Shown here one piece after another: positions 26,430 to 33,639 of a stretch of 64,000 nucleotides of DNA. Every line of letters begins with the position of its first letter. Position 1 is the first letter of the stretch. This DNA is from Paenibacillus catalpae (lineage in GTDB: Bacteria > Bacillota > Bacilli > Paenibacillales > Paenibacillaceae), in assembly GCF_900112695.1 (NCBI RefSeq), contig NZ_FOMT01000006.1, forward strand, positions 310,001 through 374,000, in the 5' to 3' direction. The position numbers and the translations under genes are program-made. The notes beneath the pieces are model-generated. The model saw only the letters and a program-made list of their open reading frames with translations. It was not told the origin of the DNA and did not search any database.

Positions 26430-26586
26430 TAATTCATTAACTCATGCTTACGAAGTATGGATCATCACAATGGCCCGGAGTAGGGCCATTAGGGTAATAA
26501 TTCATTAGCGCATGCTATGAAGCATGAATCATCATAACTGGCCAAAACTTGGCCACTAAGGTGACAATTCAGTTTAGGAGGAATCA
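26430..26586 (+). repeat. Two tandem hairpin units before the hydrolase gene
   Basis: Two imperfect copies of a 67-68-base unit (about 26428-26495 and 26496-26562), followed by the start of a third that runs into TTTAGGAGG. Each holds AATTCATTA, a small hairpin (CATGCTT/AAGTATG, then CATGCT/AGCATG), ATCATCA, and a second hairpin (TGGCCC/GGGCCA, then TGGCCA/TGGCCA). No T run follows, so they are not ordinary terminators; they may act in RNA stability or translation between the dioxygenase and hydrolase. Confidence 0.75.
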
Positions 26587-26588
26587 AT

Positions 26589-27194
26589 ATGAAACATATA
26601 TTCAAACAGGGAACAAACCCGGCGGCGCCAGTCCTCGTCCTCTTCCATGGCACAGGCGGGACGGAGCATGATTTGCTGCCGCTCGCGGCAGGTCTGTCGC
26701 CGGAATCTTCGGTACTGAGTATCCGGGGTAATGTATCGGAGAACGGGATGGCGCGTTACTTCCGCCGTATTGCGGAAGGTGTATTTGATCTGGAGGATCT
26801 GGTATTCCGGACGAAGGAGCTGAATGACTTTCTTGATCAAGCGGCAGAAGAGTATGGCTTCGACCGTCGCAACTTGGTAGCCATCGGTTACTCCAACGGG
26901 GCGAATATCGCCGGAAGCCTGCTGTTTCACTACAAGGACTCGCTTCGCGGGGCGATCCTGCATCATCCGATGGTTCCAATCCGCGGGCTTGAACTGCCGG
27001 ATCTGTCCGGGGTGCCGGTATTTATCGGGGCCGGCGTGAATGATCCGATCTGCTCGGCAGACGAGACGAAGGAGCTGGAAGAGCTGCTTGGCGGAGCCGG
27101 CGCAGCGGTAGCCGTTCATTGGGAACGGTTCGGCCATCAGCTTACGCGCTCGGAAGTTGCAGCTGCCGCAGCTTGGTACAACGAACAATTTTAA
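26589..27194 (+). CDS. mhqD: MhqD-like alpha/beta hydrolase
   Basis: A 201-residue carboxylesterase-type alpha/beta hydrolase. Oxyanion region LVLFHGTGGTEHDLLPLA, nucleophile elbow GYSNGAN (Ser near 101), acid Asp in GAGVNDPICSADE, and His in WERFGHQLTRSE complete a catalytic triad. The sequence follows Bacillus MhqD closely through RGNVSENGMARYFRRIAEG and FDLEDLVFRTKELNDFL. MhqD belongs to the quinone-response regulon, and here it sits between the ring-cleaving dioxygenase and a flavin reductase, which supports the same role. GGAGG precedes the start. It may be transcribed from the dioxygenase promoter through the hairpin repeats. Confidence 0.88.
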   Translation: MKHIFKQGTNPAAPVLVLFHGTGGTEHDLLPLAAGLSPESSVLSIRGNVSENGMARYFRRIAEGVFDLEDLVFRTKELNDFLDQAAEEYGFDRRNLVAIGYSNGANIAGSLLFHYKDSLRGAILHHPMVPIRGLELPDLSGVPVFIGAGVNDPICSADETKELEELLGGAGAAVAVHWERFGHQLTRSEVAAAAAWYNEQF

Positions 27195-27216
27195 TAAAAG
27201 AGGAGGCGGCAGGACC

Positions 27217-27831
27217 ATGATTCGTATTGATCCGGAAGAAATAAGTGAACGCGAGAATTACAAGCTGCTGACGGGCACCATTATTCCAAGGCCGATTGCC
27301 TTGGTAACAACTCTTTCCGAGGATGGCGTGCTGAATGCGGCGCCGTTCAGTTATTTCAATATCGTTACAGCTGATCCGCCGCTGATCTCCGTTTCCGTGC
27401 AGCGCAAAAAAGGTATCCCGAAGGATACCTCTCGTCATGCCATCGCTAGAGGAGAGTTTGTTGTCCACATTGCGGATGAAGCGTATGTAGAAAAGCTTAA
27501 TGTGACGGCAGCCAACCTGCCGCCGGAGGAGAGCGAGGTTGCGCTGGCCGGACTGACGGCTGTTCCTAGCGAGCACATTTCCGTTCCCGGCATTGCCGAA
27601 GCCAAGGTTAGGCTGGAATGTGTGCTCGAGCAAGCGATCCCGCTGGGCGGAACAGCCGAAGCGCCTGCTGCCGATCTGCTTATTGGCCGCGTTGTCCGCT
27701 ATCATTTGGATGAAGCTGTAGTTGACGAGCGGAGACATGTTGATGCGGCGGCGCTTCAACCGGTCAGCCGGCTGGCGGGTTCATCGTATGCGAAGCTAGG
27801 AGAGCAGTTTGAAGTCGAGCGGCCATCCTAA
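27217..27831 (+). CDS. Flavin reductase family protein
   Basis: A 204-residue FMN-binding split-barrel protein: LTGTIIPRPIALVTTLSEDGVLNAAPFSYFNIVTADPP is the family flavin-binding block, and HVDAAALQPVSRLAGSSYAKLGE the C-terminal signature. Such proteins reduce flavin with NAD(P)H or act as flavin-dependent reductases. Position, 22 bases after the MhqD-like gene, suggests a part in reduction of quinones or ring-cleavage products (inference). GAGGAGG precedes ATG 27217. The stop codon is immediately next to the stop of the convergent pepT gene, with no base between and no terminator. Confidence 0.85.
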   Translation: MIRIDPEEISERENYKLLTGTIIPRPIALVTTLSEDGVLNAAPFSYFNIVTADPPLISVSVQRKKGIPKDTSRHAIARGEFVVHIADEAYVEKLNVTAANLPPEESEVALAGLTAVPSEHISVPGIAEAKVRLECVLEQAIPLGGTAEAPAADLLIGRVVRYHLDEAVVDERRHVDAAALQPVSRLAGSSYAKLGEQFEVERPS

Positions 27832-29064
27832 TTATTCGCCGCTTGCTTCGAACCGTTTAATAATCTCGACAATCACCTGGACCGATTTGACCATGTTATC
27901 AACGGAAACATACTCGAATTTGCCGTGATAATTCTCGCCCCCGGTGAAAATATTCGGAGTCGGCAGTCCCATATAGGACAGCTGCGAACCGTCAGTACCG
28001 CCGCGGATCGGCTTGATGATCGGCTTAATATCAAGACTCTCCATCGCATCGCGGGCGATCTCAACGATCCGGATAACCGGCTCGATTTTGTCGCGCATGT
28101 TATAGTACTGGTCTTTCAGTTCAAGAACGATACTGTTTGGACCGTGGACGGCTTTCAATTCCTCGACGATTCGGGAGATATTCGCTTTCTTGGCTTCGAA
28201 TTTCTCGCGGTTATGGTCGCGGATGATGTAGGACATCTTCGTCTGTTCGACATCGCCCTGCAGCGTGTTCAGATGGTAGAAGCCTTCATAGCCTTCGGTA
28301 AACTCAGGCGCTTCGCCTGCGGGAAGACGGCTGTGAAGGTCCATGGCGATTTTCATCGAGTTGATCATCTTGCCTTTGGCAGTGCCGGGATGGACGTTGG
28401 TGCCATTAACGGTGATCTTGGCAGACGCCGCGTTAAAGCTCTCGTATTCCAGCTCGCCAAGCGGACCGCCGTCAACGGTGTAAGCATATTTGGCGCCAAA
28501 AGCAGCCACGTCAAAGCGGTGAGGCCCGCGGCCAATCTCTTCATCCGGCGTGAAAGCGACGCGGATCTTGCCATGCTTGATGTCCGGATTCGCGATCAGA
28601 TAGGCCATCGCGGTCATAATCTCGGCGATGCCGGCTTTATTGTCGGCGCCAAGCAGTGTTGTGCCGTCTGTTGTCATCAGCGTATGGCCTTTATATTGGC
28701 TGAGTTCAGGGAAATCTTTTGTCGACAGCACGACGCCAAGCCCTTCGTTTAGCGTAATGTCGCCGCCTTCGTATTCGACGAGCTGCGGCTTTACATTTTT
28801 TCCGGTAAAATCGGTTGCTGTGTCTACGTGTGCCAGAAAGCCGATAATCGGCACCTGTTTATCGGAGTTAGCGGGCAGAGTGGCCATTACATAACCGTTC
28901 GAATCAATCGTTACCTCATCCATCCCGATTGCTTTCAGTTCCTCAACCAGCTGGTTCGCAAGAGTAAGCTGGCCGGGAGTGGAGGGGCAGGTCTCGCTCT
29001 CCTCATTGGATTGGGTATCTACGATGACATACGAGGTCAGTCGTTTAATAATCTCTTCTTTCAT
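27832..29064 (-). CDS. pepT: Peptidase T (tripeptide aminopeptidase)
   Basis: A 410-residue M20B metallopeptidase that removes N-terminal residues from tripeptides in the cytoplasm. Zinc-site motifs: GFLAHVDTATDF (His/Asp), LLGADNKAGIAEIM (bridging Asp), FTPDEEIGRGPHRFD (catalytic Glu and ligand), and TGGENYHGKFEYVS (C-terminal His). The dimerisation/lid domain includes NGTNVHPGTAKGKMINS. The length matches PepT. AAAGGAG precedes the start. On the minus strand a TATAAT stands about 41 bases upstream of the start, with only a weak -35 (TTCGAT). Confidence 0.96.
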   Translation of the reverse strand: MKEEIIKRLTSYVIVDTQSNEESETCPSTPGQLTLANQLVEELKAIGMDEVTIDSNGYVMATLPANSDKQVPIIGFLAHVDTATDFTGKNVKPQLVEYEGGDITLNEGLGVVLSTKDFPELSQYKGHTLMTTDGTTLLGADNKAGIAEIMTAMAYLIANPDIKHGKIRVAFTPDEEIGRGPHRFDVAAFGAKYAYTVDGGPLGELEYESFNAASAKITVNGTNVHPGTAKGKMINSMKIAMDLHSRLPAGEAPEFTEGYEGFYHLNTLQGDVEQTKMSYIIRDHNREKFEAKKANISRIVEELKAVHGPNSIVLELKDQYYNMRDKIEPVIRIVEIARDAMESLDIKPIIKPIRGGTDGSQLSYMGLPTPNIFTGGENYHGKFEYVSVDNMVKSVQVIVEIIKRFEASGE

Positions 29065-29153
29065 TTATTCCGGCTCCTTTCACGGGTAACTTGCCTATGT
29101 CCTCATTATAAAGGAGCGGAAAGCAGAAATCGAATAAACGGATCAGTGAACGA

Positions 29154-29194
29154 GGGCTGCTCCCGGCGGTCATCATGACCGTCAGGAGCAGCCC
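29154..29194 (-). terminator. Hairpin downstream of the dehydrogenase gene
   Basis: GGGCTGCTCC and GGAGCAGCCC form a perfect 10-base stem with an inner CGGTCAT/ATGACCG stem. The following bases are only weakly T-rich, so termination is likely but not certain. Confidence 0.6.
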
Positions 29195-29216
29195 TTGGTT
29201 GGTTCTATCTATGGAC

Positions 29217-30257
29217 TCACTCGCTAAGCAGCTTCTCGGTGAGCTGGTTAGCGGCTCTGGCAGCGGATATCCCGAACTTGTCAGACCAGGCAAACACGTT
29301 CATGAGCGTACCATAGATCCGCTCGACGCGGCTTCTGGCGTAGGAGGGCGAGTTGCCGTTGAGCTCGGCTGCGGTCACAATGATCCCGCCTGCGTTCACC
29401 ACATAGTCAGGAGCATACAGGATGCCCCGCGAATGCAGTACGTCGCCATGCCGCTCCTCTGCCAGCTGATTATTGGCGGCCCCGGCAATAATCCGGCATT
29501 GAAGCTGCGGGATGGACGTATCGTTGATGATGCCCCCAAGCGCGCAAGGAGAGTAGATGTCACATAGTTCTTGCGCTATATCCTTCACCGGAGTTGCCTT
29601 AGCCCCGTAATGCATTACCGCCTTCTGCACAAGCTCCTCATTCAAGTCCGCCACAATGAGCTTGGCTCCGGCAAGAGCCAGGTAGCGGCAGAGGAACATC
29701 CCGACCTTCCCGAGCCCTTGAACGGCAACCACTTTGCCGGACAAGCTATCCGACCCGTCAAGTTTCTTGAGGGAAGCTTTCATTCCCAGATACACGCCAT
29801 AGGCAGTCATATCCGCAGTAAACGTGCCGGAAGCGCCAAGCGATCCGGTGATGTCTGTGACATACGGCGTCTCTTTATATACCCAGTCCATATCCGCCGA
29901 GGTTGTTCCAACATCCATTCCGGTAATATATTCACCATGCAGCCGGTTGATAAACCGTCCGAGAGCACGGAACAAGGGCTCGCTTTTATCCTTGCCGGGG
30001 TCTCCGATAATGACCGCTTTGCCGCCGCCGAGGGGCAGCTCCGCCATTGCCGATTTATAAGTCATCCCACGTGCCAGTCTGAACGCATCTATTATCGCAT
30101 CCTCGACGGACAGGTATTTCCACATTCTGCAGCCCCCAAGAGCAGGGCCAAGCTTCGTATTATGGATTGCAATGACAGCGGTTAATCCGCTCTTCACATC
30201 CTGAATAACCTCCAGCCGTTCATAATCCTCAAGGTTCATCAAGCTCCGCAAATCCAT
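29217..30257 (-). CDS. Leu/Val/Phe-type amino-acid dehydrogenase
   Basis: A 346-residue Glu/Leu/Phe/Val dehydrogenase, which deaminates a branched-chain or aromatic amino acid to the 2-keto acid with NAD+. Seen: LGPALGGCRMWKY (substrate loop), GMTYKSAMAELPLGGGKAVI with the catalytic Lys, GMDVGTTSADMDW, Rossmann motif VAVQGLGKVGMFLCRYLA, and IAGAANNQLAEERHGD followed by APDYVVNAGGII. Leucine dehydrogenase is the likeliest, feeding branched-chain fatty-acid synthesis, but Val and Phe types share these motifs. AGGGGG 7 bases before the start lies in a strong leader stem (30265-30350), so translation is probably regulated. Confidence 0.87.
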   Translation of the reverse strand: MDLRSLMNLEDYERLEVIQDVKSGLTAVIAIHNTKLGPALGGCRMWKYLSVEDAIIDAFRLARGMTYKSAMAELPLGGGKAVIIGDPGKDKSEPLFRALGRFINRLHGEYITGMDVGTTSADMDWVYKETPYVTDITGSLGASGTFTADMTAYGVYLGMKASLKKLDGSDSLSGKVVAVQGLGKVGMFLCRYLALAGAKLIVADLNEELVQKAVMHYGAKATPVKDIAQELCDIYSPCALGGIINDTSIPQLQCRIIAGAANNQLAEERHGDVLHSRGILYAPDYVVNAGGIIVTAAELNGNSPSYARSRVERIYGTLMNVFAWSDKFGISAARAANQLTEKLLSE

Positions 30258-30264
30258 ATAAAAT

Positions 30265-30350
30265 CCCCCTTGTCTGGCAGTCCAGCAGCATTGGTATTAC
30301 CGTTGTATTCAACAGCAGCAACCGATGACACTGGATGTCTGACAAGGGGG
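30265..30350 (-). promoter_or_regulatory. Leader stem-loop hiding the dehydrogenase ribosome site
   Basis: On the minus strand CCCCCTTGTC (30350-30341) pairs exactly with GACAAGGGGG (30274-30265), which contains the Shine-Dalgarno sequence of the dehydrogenase gene. A second stem, TCCAG with CTGGA, lies inside beyond an internal loop. About 50 bases remain in the loop region. ATTTTAT follows before the ATG, so it may also weakly terminate transcripts from the ABC operon upstream. Confidence 0.6.
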
Positions 30351-30373
30351 ACGATTATTTTACGATAAAGAAT

Positions 30374-31054
30374 CTATACGGTGGATCTGCGGATCAGCAG
30401 GAAGGAAAGGATGGCGAAGCATAAGGCAATCGGCAGCAGCCACAGCGACAGCTCGAACGCGGTGATCTCCTGCAGCCAGTTCCAGATCGGCTCCCACCAG
30501 TTATTAAGCGTTGCTAGAACGACAAGGAGAGTCGTTACGATCATTGCGGCCAAGCTTGTGACAAATAGTCCGATTGCTCTGAATTTTCGGAAAACACTTC
30601 CGATCGCAAAGCCCAACAAGAACATGGTCAGCAGCAGGATGAACTCTGTCAGAAACTCCTGGGCCAAATTACCGTCTGTCAGGAACGGAAGGTTGAAGAA
30701 GTGCAGCTGTACTCCCCAGCCGTTAGTGGCATCCTCTATAGCTGCCAGGATCATGAGAATCAGGGTCACAAGTGCGCTCGACAGAATGGCATTTAAGACG
30801 GTGCCGATAAAATAATCGGTTCTCCGGATGCTGAAGCTGATGGCAAACGGAAAGGTTTGCGGCAGCACGATAATGCCAAGGACAAGCATATAGATGAAGA
30901 TGGATGACAAGCCGCCGGTATAGATCGCAATTCCGCTTCCGAAGCCGATAATCACATTCACGATAAAGCTGGATCCGAGAATGCCTGCAGGGACGGTCAT
31001 CCAGGTATGCTTGTCGCGATTCAGAAGCTTGATCACGTTCGCGATTCGATTCAT
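30374..31054 (-). CDS. ABC-2-like membrane protein of a GntR-linked ABC system
   Basis: A 226-residue membrane protein with about six helices (for example VNVIIGFGSGIAI, FIYMLVLGIIVLPQTFPFAI, SSALVTLILMILAAI, FILLLTMFLLGFAIGSVF, GLFVTSLAAMIVTTLLVVLAT, LSLWLLPIALCFAILSFLLI) ending in basic RRS. It lacks family motifs I can name, but its 4-base overlap with the ATPase gene makes it the membrane subunit of that transporter. The substrate is unknown; similar Ytr-type systems respond to cell-wall antibiotics (known of the family). Confidence 0.75.
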   Translation of the reverse strand: MNRIANVIKLLNRDKHTWMTVPAGILGSSFIVNVIIGFGSGIAIYTGGLSSIFIYMLVLGIIVLPQTFPFAISFSIRRTDYFIGTVLNAILSSALVTLILMILAAIEDATNGWGVQLHFFNLPFLTDGNLAQEFLTEFILLLTMFLLGFAIGSVFRKFRAIGLFVTSLAAMIVTTLLVVLATLNNWWEPIWNWLQEITAFELSLWLLPIALCFAILSFLLIRRSTV

Positions 31055-31950
31055 GGACGGGAGCCTCCTTTGGTTTCAAGTTTTTTATTGGTTAATTGAA
31101 CGATCAGCTGCTGCAGGGAGATAGCGGCTGTTTGCAATCCCAGCGATTCCGCCCGTTTCCGGTCGGTTTCCGTCAGCCTTTCGAACACGCCCGCTGTCAG
31201 CAATCCGCCAAACGGCTCGCGCGAAATGACCTTTTTCCCTGCGATGAAGCTTTCAACGGCACTTGCTGTACCGGCAATCGAATAGGCTGAGCCGCGCAGC
31301 TCCTCGGCATCTTCGTTAATAAGAATCTTACCGCCGTCGATGACGATAATATGCTCCAGCATACGGCTTACTTCATCAATGAGATGAGTGGACAATACGA
31401 TGGTCCGCGGATATTCGGAGTAGTCCTCAATGAGCCGGTCGTAGAACATGGCTCTCGCAACAGCGTCCAAGCCTAGGTATGGCTCGTCAAAAATCGTTAA
31501 CGGAGCGCGGCTGGCAAGCCCGACGATAATGCCGACGGAGGAGTGCATGCCGCGGGACAGCTTTTTCATTCTTCGCTTCAGCGGCAGCTGAAAGTCGAGC
31601 ACCAGAGAGTCCGCATATTCCTTATCCCAATTGGGAAAGAGGGAGGCGGACAGCTCAAGCACATCCTTGACCATGTAATTATCCGGGTATTTCAGGCTCT
31701 CTTTAATGAAGCAGACCTGGCTGAGCACCCTCTCGTTCTCATAAGGCTCTTCTCCGAATACTTTGAGCTCCCCGCTTGTCGCGAACAGCTGGGCCGTAAT
31801 CATATGCATGATCGTTGTTTTCCCGGCGCCATTGCGTCCAAGCAGTCCGTAAATTTTATTCGGCTCAAGCGAGAAGGTAACGTCATTCACGGCCGTAACC
31901 TTCCCGTACGATTTGGTTAGATTTTTTACTTCTACAACGCTGCTTGTCAT
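31051..31950 (-). CDS. ABC transporter ATPase, YtrB-like
   Basis: A 299-residue ATP-binding subunit. Walker A GRNGAGKTT (Arg for the usual Pro), Q-loop region CFIKESLKYPDN, Walker B TIFDEPYLGLD, and switch His in VLSTHLIDEVSR. The signature is LSRGM rather than LSGGQ, seen in YtrB/CcmA-like ATPases with single partner domains. The C-terminal 80 residues form an extra regulatory-like region. It overlaps its neighbours by 4 bases on both sides, so regulator, ATPase and membrane protein are translated together. Confidence 0.9.
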   Translation of the reverse strand: MTSSVVEVKNLTKSYGKVTAVNDVTFSLEPNKIYGLLGRNGAGKTTIMHMITAQLFATSGELKVFGEEPYENERVLSQVCFIKESLKYPDNYMVKDVLELSASLFPNWDKEYADSLVLDFQLPLKRRMKKLSRGMHSSVGIIVGLASRAPLTIFDEPYLGLDAVARAMFYDRLIEDYSEYPRTIVLSTHLIDEVSRMLEHIIVIDGGKILINEDAEELRGSAYSIAGTASAVESFIAGKKVISREPFGGLLTAGVFERLTETDRKRAESLGLQTAAISLQQLIVQLTNKKLETKGGSRP

Positions 31951-32315
31951 TTTGCATCCCCTCTCCGAATCATATCCGATAATTGATCAGCCGAAATGCC
32001 CAGCTTCTCTGCTTCTCTCAGCATGGTAACGACGTACTGCTCGAAAAACTGCTCCTTGCGTTTCTCTACCAGCACAGCACGTGCTCCTGTGGCCACGAAC
32101 ATTCCAATCCCTCTTTTCTTATACAAGATTCCTTCGTCTACCAGCAGGTTGACGCCCTTCGCGGCGGTTGCGGGGTTAATCTGATAAAAGGAGGCGAACT
32201 CGTTCTTCGAAGGCACCTGCGATTCCTCCGGAAGCCGTCCTTGAATAATGTCGTCTTCTATTCGTTCGGCAATCTGCACGAAGATGGGACGGCTGTCATC
32301 GATGATTAGTGTCAT
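31947..32315 (-). CDS. GntR-family repressor, YtrA-like
   Basis: A 122-residue short GntR regulator: the winged helix spans about residues 10-75 (IFVQIAERIEDDIIQGRLPEESQVPSKNEFASFYQINPATAAKGVNLLVDEGILYKKRGIGMFVA), with only a short helical dimer tail. YtrA subfamily members repress their own ABC operon. The inverted repeat directly after the -10 of the promoter upstream is a natural operator. First gene of the three-gene operon on the minus strand. Confidence 0.9.
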   Translation of the reverse strand: MTLIIDDSRPIFVQIAERIEDDIIQGRLPEESQVPSKNEFASFYQINPATAAKGVNLLVDEGILYKKRGIGMFVATGARAVLVEKRKEQFFEQYVVTMLREAEKLGISADQLSDMIRRGDAK

Positions 32316-32347
32316 ATCGTATTTATCACCTCTTGGTCACCTAAGTG

Positions 32348-32396
32348 GTTGATTACTCGTGTAACCAACTATATAGGAGGGGTGGTACGGAGTCAA
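32348..32396 (-). promoter_or_regulatory. Promoter and operator of the GntR/ABC operon
   Basis: On the minus strand TTGACT (32396-32391), 17 bases, TATAGT (32373-32368), then an inverted repeat, GTTGGTTAC and GTAATCAAC (32369-32348), with a TCGT/ACGA centre and one mismatch. The repeat begins at the -10 and would block RNA polymerase when bound. Confidence 0.7.
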
Positions 32397-32407
32397 TAGG
32401 CTGGGAC

Positions 32408-32450
32408 ACAAAAAATAGCAGGCCGTCTGTACAAGACAGACAGCCTGCTA
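32408..32450 (-). terminator. Terminator of the ohrR-like gene
   Basis: On the minus strand AGCAGGCTGTCTGT and ACAGACGGCCTGCT pair with one mismatch around CTTGT, followed by ATTTTTTG. Confidence 0.85.
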
Positions 32451-32468
32451 TTTGGCTAATGCTATAAC

Positions 32469-32909
32469 TTAAGTAGCTTCGCTCATTTTACTCATGAGGG
32501 TCTGCACCTGCTTGCGAAGCGCAAACAGCTCCTCTGGCTCTACGTCTGTTCCCTCAAACAACCGTACAGGTACACAGGAGGCCTTCTCCCGAAGCTGTTC
32601 ACCTTTCATGGTCAAGCGGACCACGAGGTGCCGTTCATCGGATTTATCCCGTGCTCTTGTCAGCAGCCCCATGGACTCCAGCTTCTTCAGAAGCGGGGTC
32701 AGTGTGCCCGAATCCAGCAACAGCTTGGCGCCCAGCTCCTTCACCGATACATTATCCTGCTCCCATAGGGCAAGCAGCGTAATATACTGGGTGTACGTAA
32801 GTCCAAGCTCGGCCAGTAAAGGACGGTAGAGCTTCGTGATCTCTCTGGAGCATGCATAAAAGGCAAAGCATAGCTGGTTATCCAGCTTCATCAGTTCATC
32901 GTTGTTCAC
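32469..32909 (-). CDS. ohrR: OhrR-like MarR peroxide-sensing repressor
   Basis: A 146-residue MarR regulator of the OhrR type, which senses organic peroxides by oxidation of an N-terminal cysteine. LDNQLCFAFYACSREI matches the sensor block with the reactive Cys (residue 14) near its start; the winged helix is in VSVKELGAKLLLDSGTLTPLLKKLESMGLLTRARD with wing DERHLVV. A second Cys (CVPVRL) near 112 could matter for disulfide control. It is divergent from a glutathione peroxidase gene, and ATTGTA/TACAAT-type sequence lies before both. Confidence 0.87.
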   Translation of the reverse strand: MNNDELMKLDNQLCFAFYACSREITKLYRPLLAELGLTYTQYITLLALWEQDNVSVKELGAKLLLDSGTLTPLLKKLESMGLLTRARDKSDERHLVVRLTMKGEQLREKASCVPVRLFEGTDVEPEELFALRKQVQTLMSKMSEAT

Positions 32910-32948
32910 AGCTGTCGTAACCCCCTTGTTCGATATCCGTCTCTATAT

Positions 32949-32967
32949 AAATTGTATGCAATTAATT
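32949..32967. promoter_or_regulatory. OhrR-type box before the regulator gene
   Basis: AAATTGTATGCAATTAATT, rich in the TACAATT/AATTGTA elements known from OhrR operators, lies 40 bases before the regulator start on the minus strand. Probably autoregulatory. Confidence 0.5.
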
Positions 32968-33022
32968 GGGTGATTGTATTGTAGCACTGCCTCTAAAACG
33001 TGTCAAAAGGAACAAACAGCCT

Positions 33023-33069
33023 TTGACAACCGACAATATATTTTATACAATTTAATTAATAACAATTTA
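33023..33069 (+). promoter_or_regulatory. Promoter and OhrR-type box of the peroxidase gene
   Basis: TTGACA (33023), 17 bases, TACAAT (33046). From the -10 onward runs TACAATTTAATTAATAAC followed by AATTTA, an OhrR-like operator overlapping the promoter. This is one of the best promoter matches in the window. Confidence 0.75.
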
Positions 33070-33091
33070 TTTAGAAGGAGATGCATTCACA

Positions 33092-33574
33092 ATGTCCCTA
33101 TATGATATCGAGGTAAAAACGATCAAAGGCGAGAAACAAACGCTGGCTCCATACAAGGGCCAAGTGCTGCTCATCGTAAATACGGCAACCAAATGCGGGT
33201 TTGCCCCGCAATTCAAGGGCTTGCAGAATCTCCATGACACGTATAAAGAGAAGGGCTTTGCCGTATTAGGCTTCCCCAGCGGTCAGTTCATGAACCAGGA
33301 GCTCGAGGATAATGCGGCGATTGCGCAGTCCTGTGAACTGAATTTCGGCGTGAATTTCCCGCTTTACGAGAAGGTTGACGTAAACGGCAGCACGGCGCAT
33401 CCGCTGTTCCAGAAGCTCACCAGAGATGCGCGCGGGCTGCTTGGCTCGAAGCGGATCAAGTGGAACTTCACCAAATTCCTGATCAACAAGGAAGGTAAAG
33501 TCGTGAAGCGGTTTGGTCCTAATATTACCCCGGAGAAAATCAACGAAGAGATTCAGGCCCTGCTTGAATCGTAA
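33092..33574 (+). CDS. Glutathione peroxidase-family thiol peroxidase
   Basis: A 160-residue GPx-family protein that reduces peroxides, in bacteria normally using thioredoxin. Peroxidatic Cys in NTATKCGFAPQF (about residue 36), partner Gln in FPSGQF, Trp and Asn in KWNFTKFLI. The usual cysteine of GFPCNQF is Ser here, while the probable resolving Cys is kept in AQSCELNFGV. AGAAGGAG precedes the start. Its promoter carries an OhrR-type box, pointing to induction by organic peroxides. No signal peptide: cytoplasmic. Confidence 0.92.
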   Translation: MSLYDIEVKTIKGEKQTLAPYKGQVLLIVNTATKCGFAPQFKGLQNLHDTYKEKGFAVLGFPSGQFMNQELEDNAAIAQSCELNFGVNFPLYEKVDVNGSTAHPLFQKLTRDARGLLGSKRIKWNFTKFLINKEGKVVKRFGPNITPEKINEEIQALLES

Positions 33575-33594
33575 AGCATCCTTTTCATCAAACA

Positions 33595-33639
33595 AGCCGA
33601 GGCTCGCGCATGAAGCGCCAGCCCGGCTGTTTTTCTCTT
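33595..33639 (+). terminator. Terminator of the peroxidase gene
   Basis: AGCCGAGGCT and AGCCCGGCT form an imperfect stem, followed by GTTTTTCTC. Confidence 0.6.

Noticed and set aside
27925..28752. 275-codon plus-strand open frame
   Set aside because: It is antisense to pepT, which is complete with all metal ligands.
30250..30332. Possible short leader peptide (GTG start) in front of the dehydrogenase
   Set aside because: The frame of about 30 codons has no Shine-Dalgarno sequence and no run of Leu, Ile or Val codons, so attenuation by a leader peptide is not supported.
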